In this document: one piece after another, positions 22,727 through 35,122 of the stretch
How the letters are laid out: each line of letters opens with the position of its first letter
Numbering within the stretch: the first letter of the stretch is position 1
Assembly (NCBI GenBank): GCA_031002005.1
Contig: JARYHS010011408.1
Coordinates: 221,629,473-221,693,472, forward strand
Length of the DNA stretch: 64,000 bases
Origin: Vandiemenella viatica
Taxonomy: Eukaryota; Arthropoda; Insecta; Orthoptera; Morabidae
Reading direction: 5' to 3'
The notes under the pieces: model-generated
What the model was told of the DNA's origin: nothing
The model's input: the letters and a program-made list of their open reading frames with translations, nothing else
The model's database searches: none
Program-made: the position numbers and the translations under genes

Positions 22727-24645
22727 GGTATTTTTTTGTCACAAGCCTGTATCTTCTGTCATACTTAACCAAAATCAATGAATGAGGTGTCATTTTAAAG
22801 CATATGGTCTCCACTTTGGTCACATCATATTTTAAGAAATCAAGTTTTCGGAATTCGACCCTTAAAGGGCAAAAATGTTAATATTTCTAAAATGCTGTTT
22901 TCTGTGTTACAAGTCATTTATCTCCCTGGATACCTATCTGAAATCATTTAATGAAGTATCATTTTAAAGATTAAGATCTCCGCTTTAGTGACGTCATATA
23001 TTAAGACAGAAATTTTTGGTAATTCGATCCTTAAAGGGCAAAAGTATCAATATTTTTGCAATGCGTTTTTGTGTCACGAGCGATTTATCTCACTTAATAT
23101 CTAACCGATATAGATAAATTAGGTATCATATTAAAGAATAAGATCTCCGCCGTGGTAACATTGTATTTTAACAAAGGAATTTTCCGTAATTCGACCCTTA
23201 AATGGCAAAAGTGTCAATTTTTCTAAAATGCGTTTTTTTGTATCTCGAGCCATTTATCTCCCTGGATATCTATCCAAAATAGATAAATGAAGTAGGATAA
23301 TGAGGAGTAATGTCTCAGCTTTGTGACATCATGTTTTAAGAAAGAATGTTTTTGGAATTCAATCCTTAAAGTGAAAAAGTATAAATTTTTGTATAACGCA
23401 TTTTTGTGTCACGAGCGATTTATCTCCCTTAATATCTAACCGATATAGATAAATGTGGTATCATATTAAAGAATAAGGTCTCCGCCGTGGTAACATTATA
23501 TTTTAAGAAAGGATTTTTTCGTAATTCGAACTTTAAGGGAAAAATGTCAATTTTTCTAAAATGCGTTTTTTGTATCTCGAGCCATTTATCTCCCTTGACA
23601 ATTAAACAAAATTGATAAACGAGGTATCATTTAAAAGATGTAGGTCTTCATAATGTCTCCGGTTCCGTTACCACATTTTAAGAAAGAAATTTTTTAAAAT
23701 TCTAACGTTGGAGGGCAATAGTATTAATATTTTTAAAACTCATTTTTCTGTCTCCAGCTATTTTTTTCCTTGATACCTAACCAAAATCAATAATATTAAA
23801 TTATCCGCTATGGTCACATCATATTTTAAGAAACAACTTTCTCCATATTCAATCCTTAAGGGGCAAAAATATTATCATTTCTCAATTTTTTTTATTTTTT
23901 ACCTCGCTTGATAACTAACCGAAATCTCTAAATGAGGTATCATTTTAAAGACCAAGGTGGCTGCGGTCACACCATATTTTATAAAAGGAATTTTTTTGGA
24001 ATTCGACCCCTAAAGCGCAAAAGTATCGATATTATTTATACAAAGTGTTTTTTTTTATTATTATTATTACAAGCCATTTACCTTCTTCAATACCTAGCCG
24101 AAATTGATAAATGACATATCGTTTTAAAAATTAAGGTCTCCAGCTAGGTAAAATCATAAATTAAGGAAAAATTTTCCGTAATTTGGTGCTTAAAGTGGTA
24201 GCGCGTATGAGACTGTTGAGAGCCAAGTCCCTAAATTGCAGCAGGAGATATCACAGAGATGTCAGTAAATTTGTTTTATTCAATAAGTAGCTTTTTGGAT
24301 ATTTTTTTTCTGTTACGGAAACACTGTAATTTTGCTATACAATTCCAATGTAAACATTTTATTCGCACAGCAACAAATATTTCAGAGATGTTGATATGTT
24401 GTGTACATTTTGTTCAGGTTGGTTTTATTCTGTTAAGGTCAGTGACAGTTTTTCATAAATACAGAGTGTTTTAAATTTTCCTAACTGTTTCGTAATATGT
24501 TGGGAGTATTTTGATGCATACCTATTACACTAAAATATATATATATTTGTTACAAAATTACGGTTCTATTTTTCAGTATATTACAAGCATTCAACCTCAC
24601 TATTCATCGCATTTTATTCGCGAAATTTTCGCACGGGCCGTCTAG
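22727..24645 (+). mobile_element. Helitron-like non-autonomous element, copy 2
   Basis: This copy is inverted relative to 7779-9689 and carries the same diverged ~165-bp tandem repeats (TTCGACCCTTAAAGGGCAAA motif). The 3' end is CGCGAAATTTTCGC, ACGGGCCGT, CTAG (24642-24645), then T. It encodes nothing convincing. Its left boundary is set where similarity starts and is approximate. Confidence 0.65.
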
Positions 24646-25307
24646 TATTTATATATTAATTTACTTTCACTGCCTATTCTTCTATTGATCAGTGTAGCAT
24701 GTTTAGGATAGGGCAGTGAATCTGCAAACAAAATATAAGTCCTTTCACAATGTTTTTTTTGGAGAATGAGTACCAAATTTAAATACAAAAGTTGCTTTAT
24801 AATAAAATTTTATGTGTGTTACATTCAATATATCATTTGACCAGTCTGTGAATAATAAGAATTATCAATAGGTCCTACTACAAATTTCCAGTTATTGAAG
24901 TTTTCACATGGCTGCATTGTATTAACAACTAAAATAGGTCTTGTTTTTAATAATGAAGTTGGAATGTAATTTTCTTTGTTGAGAGATTACATCGGTATTT
25001 TATATTGTATCTATGTGTTACCAGTTACAGTTGTATTAGTAATCTCCAAGATCCTAAATATGATCTTTCTGATGGACAACCCTTCTATGGTGAATGATCG
25101 TTGGATTTTTGACATACATTGTGTAAAATTTCTGAACTACTAACCACATTAACATCAACACTACCATTACAACCAAAAACAGAATAAAATTTATCAACCA
25201 TACCTTTAAGATTCGTCGACAGTTTCATCTTTTCATATTTTTTTTATACCAGTTTTTGCAATGATGCCATAGTTCTCAGAACAAACATCGTAAATTGTAA
25301 TATGTAC
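24646..25307. other. Intergenic, no feature recognised
   Basis: AT-rich sequence without an open frame or known repeat that I can name. Confidence 0.4.
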
Positions 25308-25311
25308 ACAT

Positions 25312-26714
25312 TGTAGTTGGAGCCTTGGTGGTCATGATTATTTATGGTTAATATTTATTAATTAATTATTAACATTAATAAAGGGGGATTTTAATTGTGA
25401 TTTTATGAAGGAATGAAAATATTTATTTTCAGCAAGAATCTCGATGTTAGTTGGAATATAGGAAAACTGTCACAATATGACATTTATTTTCTTTGGCGAT
25501 TACAAGTCTGAGCGAATTTACCGTTAACATTAACACAAATTGGCAAAATCATAAAAGCAACGCTCAGAGGTACAATTAGCCGTCATGAGCAAGCAAACAA
25601 TTGTGTATTTACTTTTAAATCCATCTCAGCATTAATATGCAAGAAATAATAATAATTGAAAACAATGTACAGTACAAGTTAGATGACCTCGGACATGGCT
25701 ATCATAATACTGTGACTTTACATTTCAAAAAAATCATGGGCACCACGAATGAACAATATGCCATTCGAAAATAAGTAGTTCTGGCAAATTAAGCCGCTGG
25801 CTCAGAGGTTTTTCAGTTACAAAGTTAGAACATGGATCTATCCTCTCAAAGACGTTTAAGGGTTCAGTTTCATGGAATGCACAATCAGATGGCTTGGTCA
25901 TAATAAGTTACCATTGTAGTTCTGCGTCTGATGTCTGCTGTGTTCGGTGATGACCCACAGTATGTGAGACTTGTCTCAAAAGGTGGCTACAGCACTTCCT
26001 AGTGGTAATGCGCATCATCGCATTACTGGCTGTGTCGCCGTGTGGGAGCCACACCATCAAGCCGTCAGCGTCAGATTTCCGACACCAGGAGTCGGACTTG
26101 GCAGTTAGCGAGAAAAGCCAACTTTCAGAGTCCACCACAGAATAGACTAGCATAGAATCGAAATGAAGCTTGTCGCTCTTCTCTCTTCGAGGAAACTTCT
26201 GGCTCCACCCCTTGCAGTCTCAAAGATCACATTAAACAGAAAATTCTCAGGATTTTAAGTTATATGCTCATTTGGATTGGCACCTATGTCACGTGATATC
26301 CCCGATATCTTATTTGCCCCACGTATCTCACAGAGGTCGGACATATTCGGCTAAGTTCGGGGACAACTCTTCGCTCGGGCGGCAGGCATTTCCCGCAAGG
26401 TGAGCGACCTTGTTGACCACCCATCCCCAGGGAGTAGAATGTGTCATCCGGCGAAACTCTTTATCCGCGACTTCCTGTTGCCATGGTTAGCTTCAAGCCT
26501 ACACAGCTCAATAATTCTTTAATATTCGTTTTAACAAGATACACTGAATGTTCATCATTGCATTATAGTCGTCACTTGGAATCTTGTGTGCTTTAGGAAA
26601 TTACAAAAAAAACTATTTAGGTGGTCACCCAAGATTTATGTAAATTACTCTAACATTATGATTTATATAATAAAAAATGCACTTTATAATGTGGGGACAG
26701 CCCGTCATGTTATA
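25312..26714 (+). mobile_element. Solo LTR, second family (1403 bp)
   Basis: It starts TGTAGTTGGAGCC and ends ATGTTATA, which corresponds to GTTACA in the other copy. ACAT lies on both sides (25308-25311 and 26715-26718). It matches an inverted copy at 50318-51719 throughout. There is no internal region, so this is a solo LTR left by LTR-LTR recombination. The open stretch at 25908-26153 (-) is a chance frame. Confidence 0.75.
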
Positions 26715-27064
26715 ACATGAAAGAATAAAGCTTTGATAAATGTCAGATAGTCCTTTAAGTTTCTCACAAGCTCCATTCCAAAACTCAAATATACTAAATT
26801 TTAAAAGTAACCATAACTTTGGATCATAATCAAAACCAGCAAAGTATGAAATTTAGGATCTTGATGACTGTTATAAACAATATGAATATATGTTCCTTAC
26901 CAATGCAATTTTGGATCCAAATTCTGCACACAGATCGATACATCAGTACTTTCCGGCGATTATTTATTTATTTAGCATTTGATGCTACATGACATTCATA
27001 ATACTCAACAACAATTATATTGAAATTATTGAACAACTTTCTTTTAAAAAACTATACATATATA

Positions 27065-28385
27065 CAGGGTGCTTCAAAAAAATGTATACACACTTTGAAC
27101 TTCCATAGAAAATTTATTTACCGTTCTACAAAGTTAAATTTCAGGAAAATAGAAAGCTAAAAGTCCAATGTAAATCAAACATAAACAACAAATGTTAATA
27201 CTGTTCAAATTGGTGACCTGCAGCATCAATACAATTCTGAGTACGAGTCACCACAGATTCTGTACATCGTATCAAAACGTCCAATGAGATTTCTCTACAC
27301 ACTGCTTGAATCTCATTCCAAAGAATGTCTAGGTTACGTGGTTTACGTTTGTACACCTCATCTTTTACTGTGCCCCACAAGAAGAAATCCAGTGGTGTAA
27401 GGTCTGGAGAGCGTGCTGGAAACTCGATTGGCCCCCTGCGTCCTATCCACCGGCCCGACAAATTTTGATCCAGGTAAGCTCGTACGTCCCTGTGATAGTG
27501 TGGCGGAGCACCATCTTGTTGAAAATAAAAATCATCATTACCGTATAATGCACGAATGGCAGGAAATATGGAATCAGCAAGCATTGTTAGGTAATTAATA
27601 CCAGTTACAGTGCCTTCAAATCGAAAAGGTCCAATGAGTCCCCTTGAAGACAAACCGCACCACACATTTACACCTGGCAAATTTACAGCTTTTTCAATTG
27701 TAATGTGAGGATTTTCTTCACCCCAGTAAACACAATTGTGCCTATTGACAGTTCCATTAAGTTTGAATTGGGCTTCATCCGACCAAATGATGCTACCCAT
27801 AAATCCCGGTTCACGTATCACCATCTCCTGAATCCATTCACAAAATTGCAACCTTCTATCTGGATCGTCGTCACTTAGCTGTTGCACCAGCCTTGGAATG
27901 TAAACACGATACTTGCCTCTCTTCAGAATGCGTAGCACGCTGCTAGCACTTACATCACTTTCACGTGCCCCTTGCCTTGAAGATTTGTTAGGAGAGCGTT
28001 GAAACAGTTCCAAGACTGCCATTGATGACTCATCACTTGTAGCTGTTCGAGGCCGACCTGCACATCACACACTGTTCCATGAACTTCGAACTTGTCTCGT
28101 ATGCGTGTAATTGTTAATCTTGAAGGTGGTTCTGTATCATACTCCCTTCTCCACTGTCTTTGAACTTCATTTACATTCTCAAACTTCCAGTACCACTTAA
28201 TAACCTGCTTACGTTCTTCAAAACTCAAACGTACGTCCCCCATGTTGATATTACAAATTCCAACTGATAATATAACATAGAGGGACGATTATGCTGGCAC
28301 CTGGCGAAGAAATATAACACTAGCCTTGTAGAGCGGGAAAACAACAATAGTTTAAAGTGTGTATACATTTTTTTGAAGCACCCGG
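27065..28385 (-). mobile_element. Tc1/mariner-superfamily transposon, DD41D type, nearly complete
   Basis: It is bounded by TA on both sides (27063-27064, 28386-28387). The inverted terminal repeats are C(A/C)GGGTGCTTCAAAAAAA continuing into TGTATACACACTTT. One transposase gene fills the - strand. The length (1321 bp) and TA duplication are normal for the superfamily, and the termini are almost unchanged, so the copy is young. Confidence 0.9.
27195..28243 (-). pseudogene. DD41D transposase with one frameshift
   Basis: The start (MGDVRLSFEERKQVIKWYW) lies at 28243 and the stop just before 27195, giving about 350 residues, which is family-typical. The first ~65 residues form the N-terminal helix-turn-helix (ERKQVIKWYW, LTITRIRDKF). 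The DDE domain follows: SDEAQF with the first Asp, QQDGAPPH with the second, and SPDLTPLDFFLWG with the third. I count 41 residues between the second and third Asp, the spacing of the rosa-type DD41D group. A one-step frame change near 28055-28065 separates the N-terminal part from the intact 275-codon remainder. It would cut and paste DNA at TA sites if unbroken; as it stands the copy is presumably inactive. Confidence 0.85.
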
Positions 28386-28479
28386 TATACATAGTTGAGC
28401 AGACAATGCCTACAGCTGGAAGGTGGTGAGGCCACTATGACAGGATCACCAGTCATAACCACTGTAATATGACATTGAG

Positions 28480-30240
28480 GTGCTCCAAGCATTTAAGTTT
28501 TCCAGACTACCAAAAAAGGCACAGCACAATGTGTGATACAGTTTGTGAAACTACTCTGCAGTCACGGTACAGAGAATCTGTGCAGGCCCAGGTGTGGAGA
28601 ATTGAAGCAGTTCTTCTCATACCACATATAATAAAATTTAATTTACACCAAATTGACTGCAGTAAGTTGAATCCTGGTGATTTTGAATGGGGATTGCTAA
28701 TCTGCACTATACTGTGTTGTGTTGACGATGTCCATTCCGCTGTCCATCTATCTGTAGGGCTGAAGGAGTTAGATGTTAGACTGACAGCAGTCTTCCAGGC
28801 AGTGCGAAGTGACTTCAACTGTATGTTGTATTCTCTAATATCTTCATGGATGGGAAGAACCACATTGTTTAGAATTCTCGACCACAGTTAGATTAGGACC
28901 TATTGCCTTCTGATAAGATGTTACTGAGATGTTACTGAGCATCAGCAGCCATTGGATAGGTGTAGGTAGAAGTTTACCAGTTATGATGGGCATTGTTTGG
29001 CAAAATTGAACATCTAACAACTGGGTGTGAGCAGGCCCGCCGCTAGCTGTTCGAGCGCCCGCGTGCAATACCTATTATGCCGCCCCCTATCTAACTACAG
29101 CCAGTGGTGGATCTAGGAATTTTCCGAACTGGGTCAAAAGAATGTGAGATTGCCGCCCCTTCAAACATTATTTGCCGCCCCCATTGTTTCCACACCGAGT
29201 GTTGCCGGCCGCCTGAAGCAGCTGTTGAGCTTAAAAAAAAAAAAAAAAGGTCGCCCGCTCCATAATATGCTGCAAAATTTCGTCGCGGCGTCAATGGAAT
29301 GACAACTATCCCGAGGCGGCGACTGTCGATCACTCGATTTGCCGCCCCCCCTCGACCTGCCGCCCGCGTGCGGTGCACGCCTTGCACGCCCGCTTACGGC
29401 GGCCCTGTGTGAGAGTTATTAGGCCACATGTTGGAGCAGTATTCAGCTGTAGAGTAAACCAAGGTCAGGGTGGTTGTTCTTAATCAATTCCCATCAGGTC
29501 CCTATTAAATTCCTACTAGCCGCTAAAGTAGATTGTTCTGACTTTTAAGCTTGGCAGCTGTATTCTGATGGTGCCTTTTGTAAGTGAGGTCCAGGAATTT
29601 TGGGGTAATGTTATACTTCAGCATCCGATCTCTGAACAATATATTTGGCTGTTGCTAAGGTGGAACGAAACCATTTCCTGAAGGTCACGAGTCAGGATTT
29701 CTTCAGCCTCCGCGAAGTTAGTTCTTTGCACTGTAAGGATGATATAATCAGCATATGCAAATTTGTGAGAGACTGTCGGGCAGGTCATGAGTATATATTT
29801 TAAAGAGTATAGGGGAGAGAACCAAGCCTTGTGGTAGACCATTATTTAGCTTGTGAAATCTGGTCATGCTGAACTCAGTGTGCATCTAGAACAGGCAGTT
29901 ACTTATCATGTTTTCCAGTAAAGAGATTATCTTTTGCAAGTAACTGGCTTGATCAGTTTGAGAAGGAGATCCTCTCTCCAAACTGTATTGTGGGCTGCCG
30001 AAATATCTAGGAATACAGATATATTTTCATTTTCTTCTGATAACCTACTTCCAAGTATGTGGTAAGAGAAAGGACCTGATCACTACGGTCCTACTGGGAC
30101 AGAATCCAGCTTGTTCAACACGAATAATAATATTGTCAAATCTGACGTCAGAAAATCGTGGGTAATATCGACCTTTATTGGAGAAAGCCAAAATTTACGA
30201 TCAGCATATATGCTCAGTAAACTTCTCTTGTAAACATTAT
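28480..30240 (-). pseudogene. I/LOA-like LINE relic, reverse transcriptase and C-terminus
   Basis: On the - strand, a broken reverse transcriptase is visible near 30100-29620, with a PQG-type block followed by HKFAYADYIILTVQ, a changed 'FAYADD' catalytic motif. The C-terminal region at 28863-28507 ends with STLHTWACTDS-like and VSQTVSHIVL, resembling the 'W...DSP-C-CG---QT--HIV--CP' end of I/R1/LOA-group LINEs. Multiple frameshifts and an inserted TIR element (29032-29407) interrupt it. The clade is uncertain. Confidence 0.7.
29032..29407. mobile_element. Short TIR element (MITE) nested in the LINE
   Basis: The ends CAGGCCCGCCGCTAGC and, reversed, CAGGGCCGCCGTAAGC match at 13 of 16 positions. 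TGTGAG lies directly on both sides (29026-29031, 29408-29413). It is GC-richer than its surroundings, 376 bp long, and has an A run at 29233-29248. The CAGGG-type end suggests hAT, but hAT normally makes 8-bp duplications, so the superfamily stays open. Confidence 0.6.
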
Positions 30241-30822
30241 CCATAACATGATCATAATTAGAAATAAGTATTATAGGACACTGCTATTTTATAGTCTTAG
30301 AACTTGAGAACTTAACATTGGTTGGAAATGGAGCTCCCTCAAATAACCTTTTCAATTCCATATCATACTTCCTTCATCTATCGTAGTAGAAATCCTCAAA
30401 CCTATAGCCTTTTGATGCACCAAAATCAGAAGGGGTAGGTTCAAATATAGCATTTTTGTTTTTTGGATAATCTAATAATATATTTGCAAGCAAACTCTTA
30501 CAAACACCTGATAAACCCTGAAATCAAAACTATATCAAAACCATATTTCATTCTATTATTCCCCCATGTAACTACCTACCTCATCATAGTACATGATGGA
30601 AAGTAGCAAGCACACCAGAAGAGGGTAACATGTCGATTATATAAGTATCAGCATCTGAACTGGCTCAAGTGTTGCAAGTTAATGTCAAATTTGGTGACTA
30701 GGAGTCAGCAAATCTCTTGCACTAAACCCTGAAAAGAGAAAAGACCAAGAATTGTAAGCCACTGGTTCATGAAAGCTATGAAAGCAGCTTTAGAGATTTT
30801 TCTTGAATGTCAGTGCAATGGA
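30241..30822. other. Intergenic, no feature recognised
   Basis: This may include the 5' continuation of the LINE relic, but no conserved block can be identified. Confidence 0.4.
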
Positions 30823-32156
30823 CGAGGTGTGTACAAAAAGAAACCGAACTTCTGCTGTAATTGCTTTATCGATCTTCATACTAACTTTTACACACTTTAC
30901 CCTTTAAAGTACTGTCCTTCAATATCAATAAACCATTGCCATCGTTTTTTCAAGTTTTGGAACGCCTCCTGGAACGCAATTTCTCCGATGGCGCGCAGTT
31001 CTCTCGTCGAATTGTCTTGAATTTCTTCTATGGTCTGGAAATAATGTCCTTTTAAAGTGTTTTACAGTTTTGGGAAGAGAAAAAAGTCTGCCGGAGCCAA
31101 GTCTGGAGAATAGGGTGGCTGAGGCACAACGGGAGTGCGATGTTTTGCCATATAATTTGTGACAAACAACGATGTGTGAGCGGGTGCGTTGTCATGATGC
31201 AACATCCACGATTGATTCTCCCACAGTTCAGGCCTTTTCCTACGCACAGCATCTCTCAATCGTGTCAGAATTTTCTGGTAGACTTCCTTGTTTACCGCTT
31301 GATCATGTGGTACAAATTCATGGTGCACAACTACATTTCAATAAAAAAAACATGACCATCATCACCTTGATGTTCAACTGACTCATCCGCGCTTTCTTTG
31401 GTCGAGGAGATCCTTTCCCCACCCATTCTGAAGACTGCCTCTTCATTTCCACATCGTACCCATAATCCCATGTTTCATCGCCTGTAATGATGTTCTTGAG
31501 GAAGTTTTCATCCTCATTTGCTTTTTCAAGTAACTCCTTAGAGATCCTAGCTCGATTCTCCTTCTGCTCGTCCGTCAACAAGCGGGGCACTAGTTTTGCA
31601 CTGACACGATGCATTCCAAATTTTTCTCTCAGGATGTGATTGCAACAGCCTACACTTATGCCAACTTCTTCAGCAACCTCACGGACAGTCAAACGGCGAT
31701 TTTCACGAATCACAGTGCAAACCCTCTCAACATGGAGGTCGTCTGTTGATGTGGAGGGTCGACCAGATTTTGAATCATCGGTAACCGAACTCCTGCCCTC
31801 CTTAAAGTGCTTAAACCATTCATACCACTGTGTTCGGCTCATGCAGTCATCCCCGTATGCTTGTTTAAGAATTTGAAGTGTCTCGGTAAAAGTTTTCCCA
31901 AGTTTAACACAGAATTTCACACGTACGCGTTGCTCCTCTAATTCCTTCATTCTTGCTTTCTCACAAATCAGACGAGCACTCTGCGCACGACCTCACTCAA
32001 CCGGCTGTCACTCGTAAACTAATGCAGCGACCGTAGTGCAACAAGAGGCAATCTCTTGCCGAGTGATGTCACTAGTGTGCACGGAAGTCAGAGAATTTTA
32101 TCTACAGCCATTGGCGCGCTATTTAATTAGTTCGGTTTCTTTTTGTACACACCTCG
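30823..32156 (-). mobile_element. Mariner (DD34D) element, full length, lightly decayed
   Basis: The ends are inverted repeats CGAGGTGTGTACAAAAAG continuing into AAACCGAAC. TA follows the right end; the left neighbour is GA, probably a mutated TA. The length is 1334 bp with one transposase gene on the - strand. Confidence 0.88.
30897..31950 (-). pseudogene. Mariner transposase, one frameshift and one nonsense codon
   Basis: It starts at 31950 (MKELEEQRVRVKFCVKLGK) with the mariner N-terminal domain: YEWFKHFKEG, SGRPSTS linker, VREVAEEVGISVG helix-turn-helix. The catalytic region follows with ITGDETW (first Asp), HHDNAPAHTS (second) and YSPDLAPADFFLFP (third). Spacing between second and third is 34 residues, classic DD34D. 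Lesions: a frame change near 31320-31345, and a stop at 31060-31062 just after the FLFPKL block where the family has lysine. The frame then runs on to the natural stop at 30897-30899. All three Asp positions are preserved. Confidence 0.88.
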
Positions 32157-33119
32157 TAGTCTTAATGCATTTGCAGGTGAATAGTGTCATAAACAGAAAA
32201 CGTGTCATCGACACCGTCTGGCTACAAACCCACGAAGACAACATTAAAATATTAAGTCTTTCAATATACTGCAGTTACACATGTCTTCACTCAGCAAACT
32301 GTACTCTAAATGTTCTTTGTCATTTTTACATTGTTTCACTACATTTGTAAATTGTGTTTAGTATAATTTCCAACTCAGTGCAGCTAAAGCACTCGATAGT
32401 CTCATTTGACAGCTCTCATTGGATGTCAAAATTAAAACCGATTGAGACAGCTGAGAAATGTAAAAACAGACAAACGTTCCCACAGCTGTAGCTGCATCCA
32501 CATTTTTGACAAAATGTTCATGACATTATAGTCCAACCCTGGCTGCATTAGTTATAACAAAGGTTAATGTCTCTCACACTAGATGAAAGAACTAATGTTT
32601 ATAAGGAATCAGTTAGGTTGCCTTTCCTCTAAAATCCATTGATGGCTGACCCAATGAAGCATTCATTAAACAAGATTTCAAATGATATGGAAAAATAAAA
32701 ACCAATACATCAACAAGATATTTCACAAGAATGATTTCGGTTAGGCTTGCTATGTGTGTGGTCGATATAGATTTGGGAAGGATCGAGAATTGCCAAATAG
32801 TTAGAAACCATAGATGGCACAAAGAATGAGGTATAACTGGCTTTGCAGCAATATACTGTATGCACGATTACACTTGTTGCATCTAGCTGATAAATTACCT
32901 GATTGGTAACTTAATAGTTATCATGACTGCAGCCAAAGAAACAAAACACATACTGAGAATGATTTACATACATCCTTCAAGAGCCAGTCAAACATTTTAT
33001 GTCTTTAGTGTTAGGTACTTGCGGCATTAGATTAACTTAACTTGAGTACTTGACGCCAAGATTCTGGATCTACAATAATATTAAAGCCTTATGAACATGA
33101 AAGAAAAAGATAATTTCTG
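32157..33119. other. Intergenic, no feature recognised
   Basis: No gene or element recognised. Confidence 0.4.
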
Positions 33120-33500
33120 AAATTTATTAAATATGAAGTGTGTTTTTTTTAATCAGTCTCTTCACTGGTTTGATGCAATCCTCTGTCCATTCCTTTCTTG
33201 CACTAACATCATCTCAACATACCCCTTACAACCCATGTTCTCAATTATCTGCTTCATATATTCTAATCTCTGGCTTTCTCTACAGTTCCCTTCGACGGTT
33301 CCACTAACAAATTAATCAAACCCGCATGTCTTAAAATATGACCCTCCATTCTCTCTTCTTTCTGCTAGACTCTTCCACAAATTTCTTTCTTCACCCATCA
33401 TTTTTGAAACATTCATTTCAAACTATACCTGTCCACTTAATTTTGAGCACCCTTCTACAGCACCATATTTCAAATTCTACATGAGTTACTTGTCTACAAC
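33120..33500 (-). pseudogene. LINE 3' region relic (RTE/Jockey-like)
   Basis: On the - strand the fragmented translation reads FEIWCCRR-LKIKWTG, then an RKKREWR-like block, then blocks equivalent to 'GRQRLEYVKQIIEDVGC' and 'SARKEW-EDCIKPVK'. This is the C-terminus of a LINE ORF2 widespread in insect genomes ('FEMWCYRRMLKI-W---V-N--VL'). Stops and indels are frequent. Confidence 0.7.
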
Positions 33501-33583
33501 TCTAGTCAGTCCTTCATGAATTTAATAATTGCCAGGAATGTTCTGAGGAAACTTCACCACATGTAACTTACTGTACCACAGAC

Positions 33584-34859
33584 TGTAAGCACCTTAGAAT
33601 TTTGGCAAATTCTAGTTTCCCTAGTGGTGAAGTGTCGTAAAGTCGCTTAAGTTGGACTTAGAAATTTCGAGAAAAAGTAATTGTCAACTTTAAGGAATTC
33701 TCCTGTAATCTTTCCCATAGTGACAATTCACCATAAAAATCATTTTAAAGTGTATTTATCCTATCGAGAAACGTTCATTTTAAGAGATATTCTGGTTTTT
33801 TCATGTTTCGAAACGTGCGATCAGAAAAGTAAAATTCTAAGATTTGTAATGTCTTTAAATCGAGTAAAGCGATAGCTGAACTTTTATCACCAGCTATAGT
33901 CAGCATAGTTTCTGATATTTTGGTAGTAAAATTAAATAATTTGGCAAAATTTAATTAGCAGTTTTAATTAAGAGAAAAAAATAAGCTTTTTAACTAAAAG
34001 GAATATTAATTTGAAATTTATATCAGTAGACAGCCCTGATTAAGACGATCCTGAATATATAATGGTTTTAGTAAAAAGTTTTAGCATTTGTGGTTGGGTT
34101 AATCCCCTACTTCAGAGCTTTGTACCACCATGCGGAATTAAATAAAACTTAAAAACTAATTACTCTTAATTTTTCACGAAACTGCCATTGGACTTCTAGT
34201 AGATAAGTCTAGACATTGTAAAAGTTTAATCATTTTTAATAATCTGGATCGTCAAATAAATTACAGATGTGATACAGTTGCTTACGTCACTGATTTTGGT
34301 CATTCCTATAAAAGGACCCCTACGCCATAATGCTTGATCTTTTCTTTTCCGTGGAGCGCTATGTGAAGATAATCTGCAATAGTTTGGGCTGGAGCGGGTA
34401 GGCAGTTGGTGGAAACTTTCACTCAGTGTCGGCCATGTTGGTACTTAGGAGTGATAGCCTGCGAGAATAATGTCTGTTAGAACTTTGAAATTCTGAAAAA
34501 GGTTTTTTTGTTTCGGTTGGTAATTTCTCTCCACAATCTGCAACATTTTGGAAATGTTTGTTCGGTCGCCTACTCAACTGAACAATGTTAATTTTGAAAT
34601 TGTGACTTTTTTAAAAATAAACTTCAAATTTTCCGAGTAAAGTGAACTGTTATAATTTAGTAGAAGAACCTTTTCTAGATTTGTGGTTTAGAAACAGATT
34701 TAGTGGCGACCTTCAAGCATTCAAGTTGAGTTTTATTAGGCCCTCATGGTCAAATTCCAATTATTTTGTGAAAATTCCACAGAACTTTCCATCTACATGA
34801 ACTGTTGGTTAAGTCACCAAGGCGATACTATAACCCCGGTGTCAGCCTTGGGTCTTACA
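33584..34859 (+). mobile_element. Solo LTR of the 13.5-22.6 kb element's family
   Basis: It starts TGTAAGCACCTTAGAATTTTGG and ends GGGTCTTACA, 1276 bp. It is a diverged relative of the LTRs at 13544 and 21247, with TATAAAAGG at 34307-34315 and AATAAA near 34615. The flanks are AGAC (33580-33583) and AGCC (34860-34863), a 4-bp duplication with one mismatch. No internal region is present. Confidence 0.75.
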
Positions 34860-35122
34860 AGCCCCATACTAATTCAATCGCTGGCACATAACCAATAATC
34901 AATTTGTTCAGTCTAGAACAAGAACCAAACTTATTTTTAACTCATGATCCAACATACCATAAAAACTTTTATAGAATTCCATACCCAATGAAAAATGGAA
35001 CTTTCAGTCTGTTTGCCACAGGCCTCGAACACTTAAATAGAATAGGTTTGAGACTTCAAATTTGTACATAGTATGTACTTTTTTTTATACAAAAGTAAAT
35101 ATAATACAATTTTGTAGAATTA

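Noticed and set aside
25908..26153. 81-codon - strand frame in the solo LTR
   Set aside because: The other LTR copy (50318-51719) does not keep the frame.
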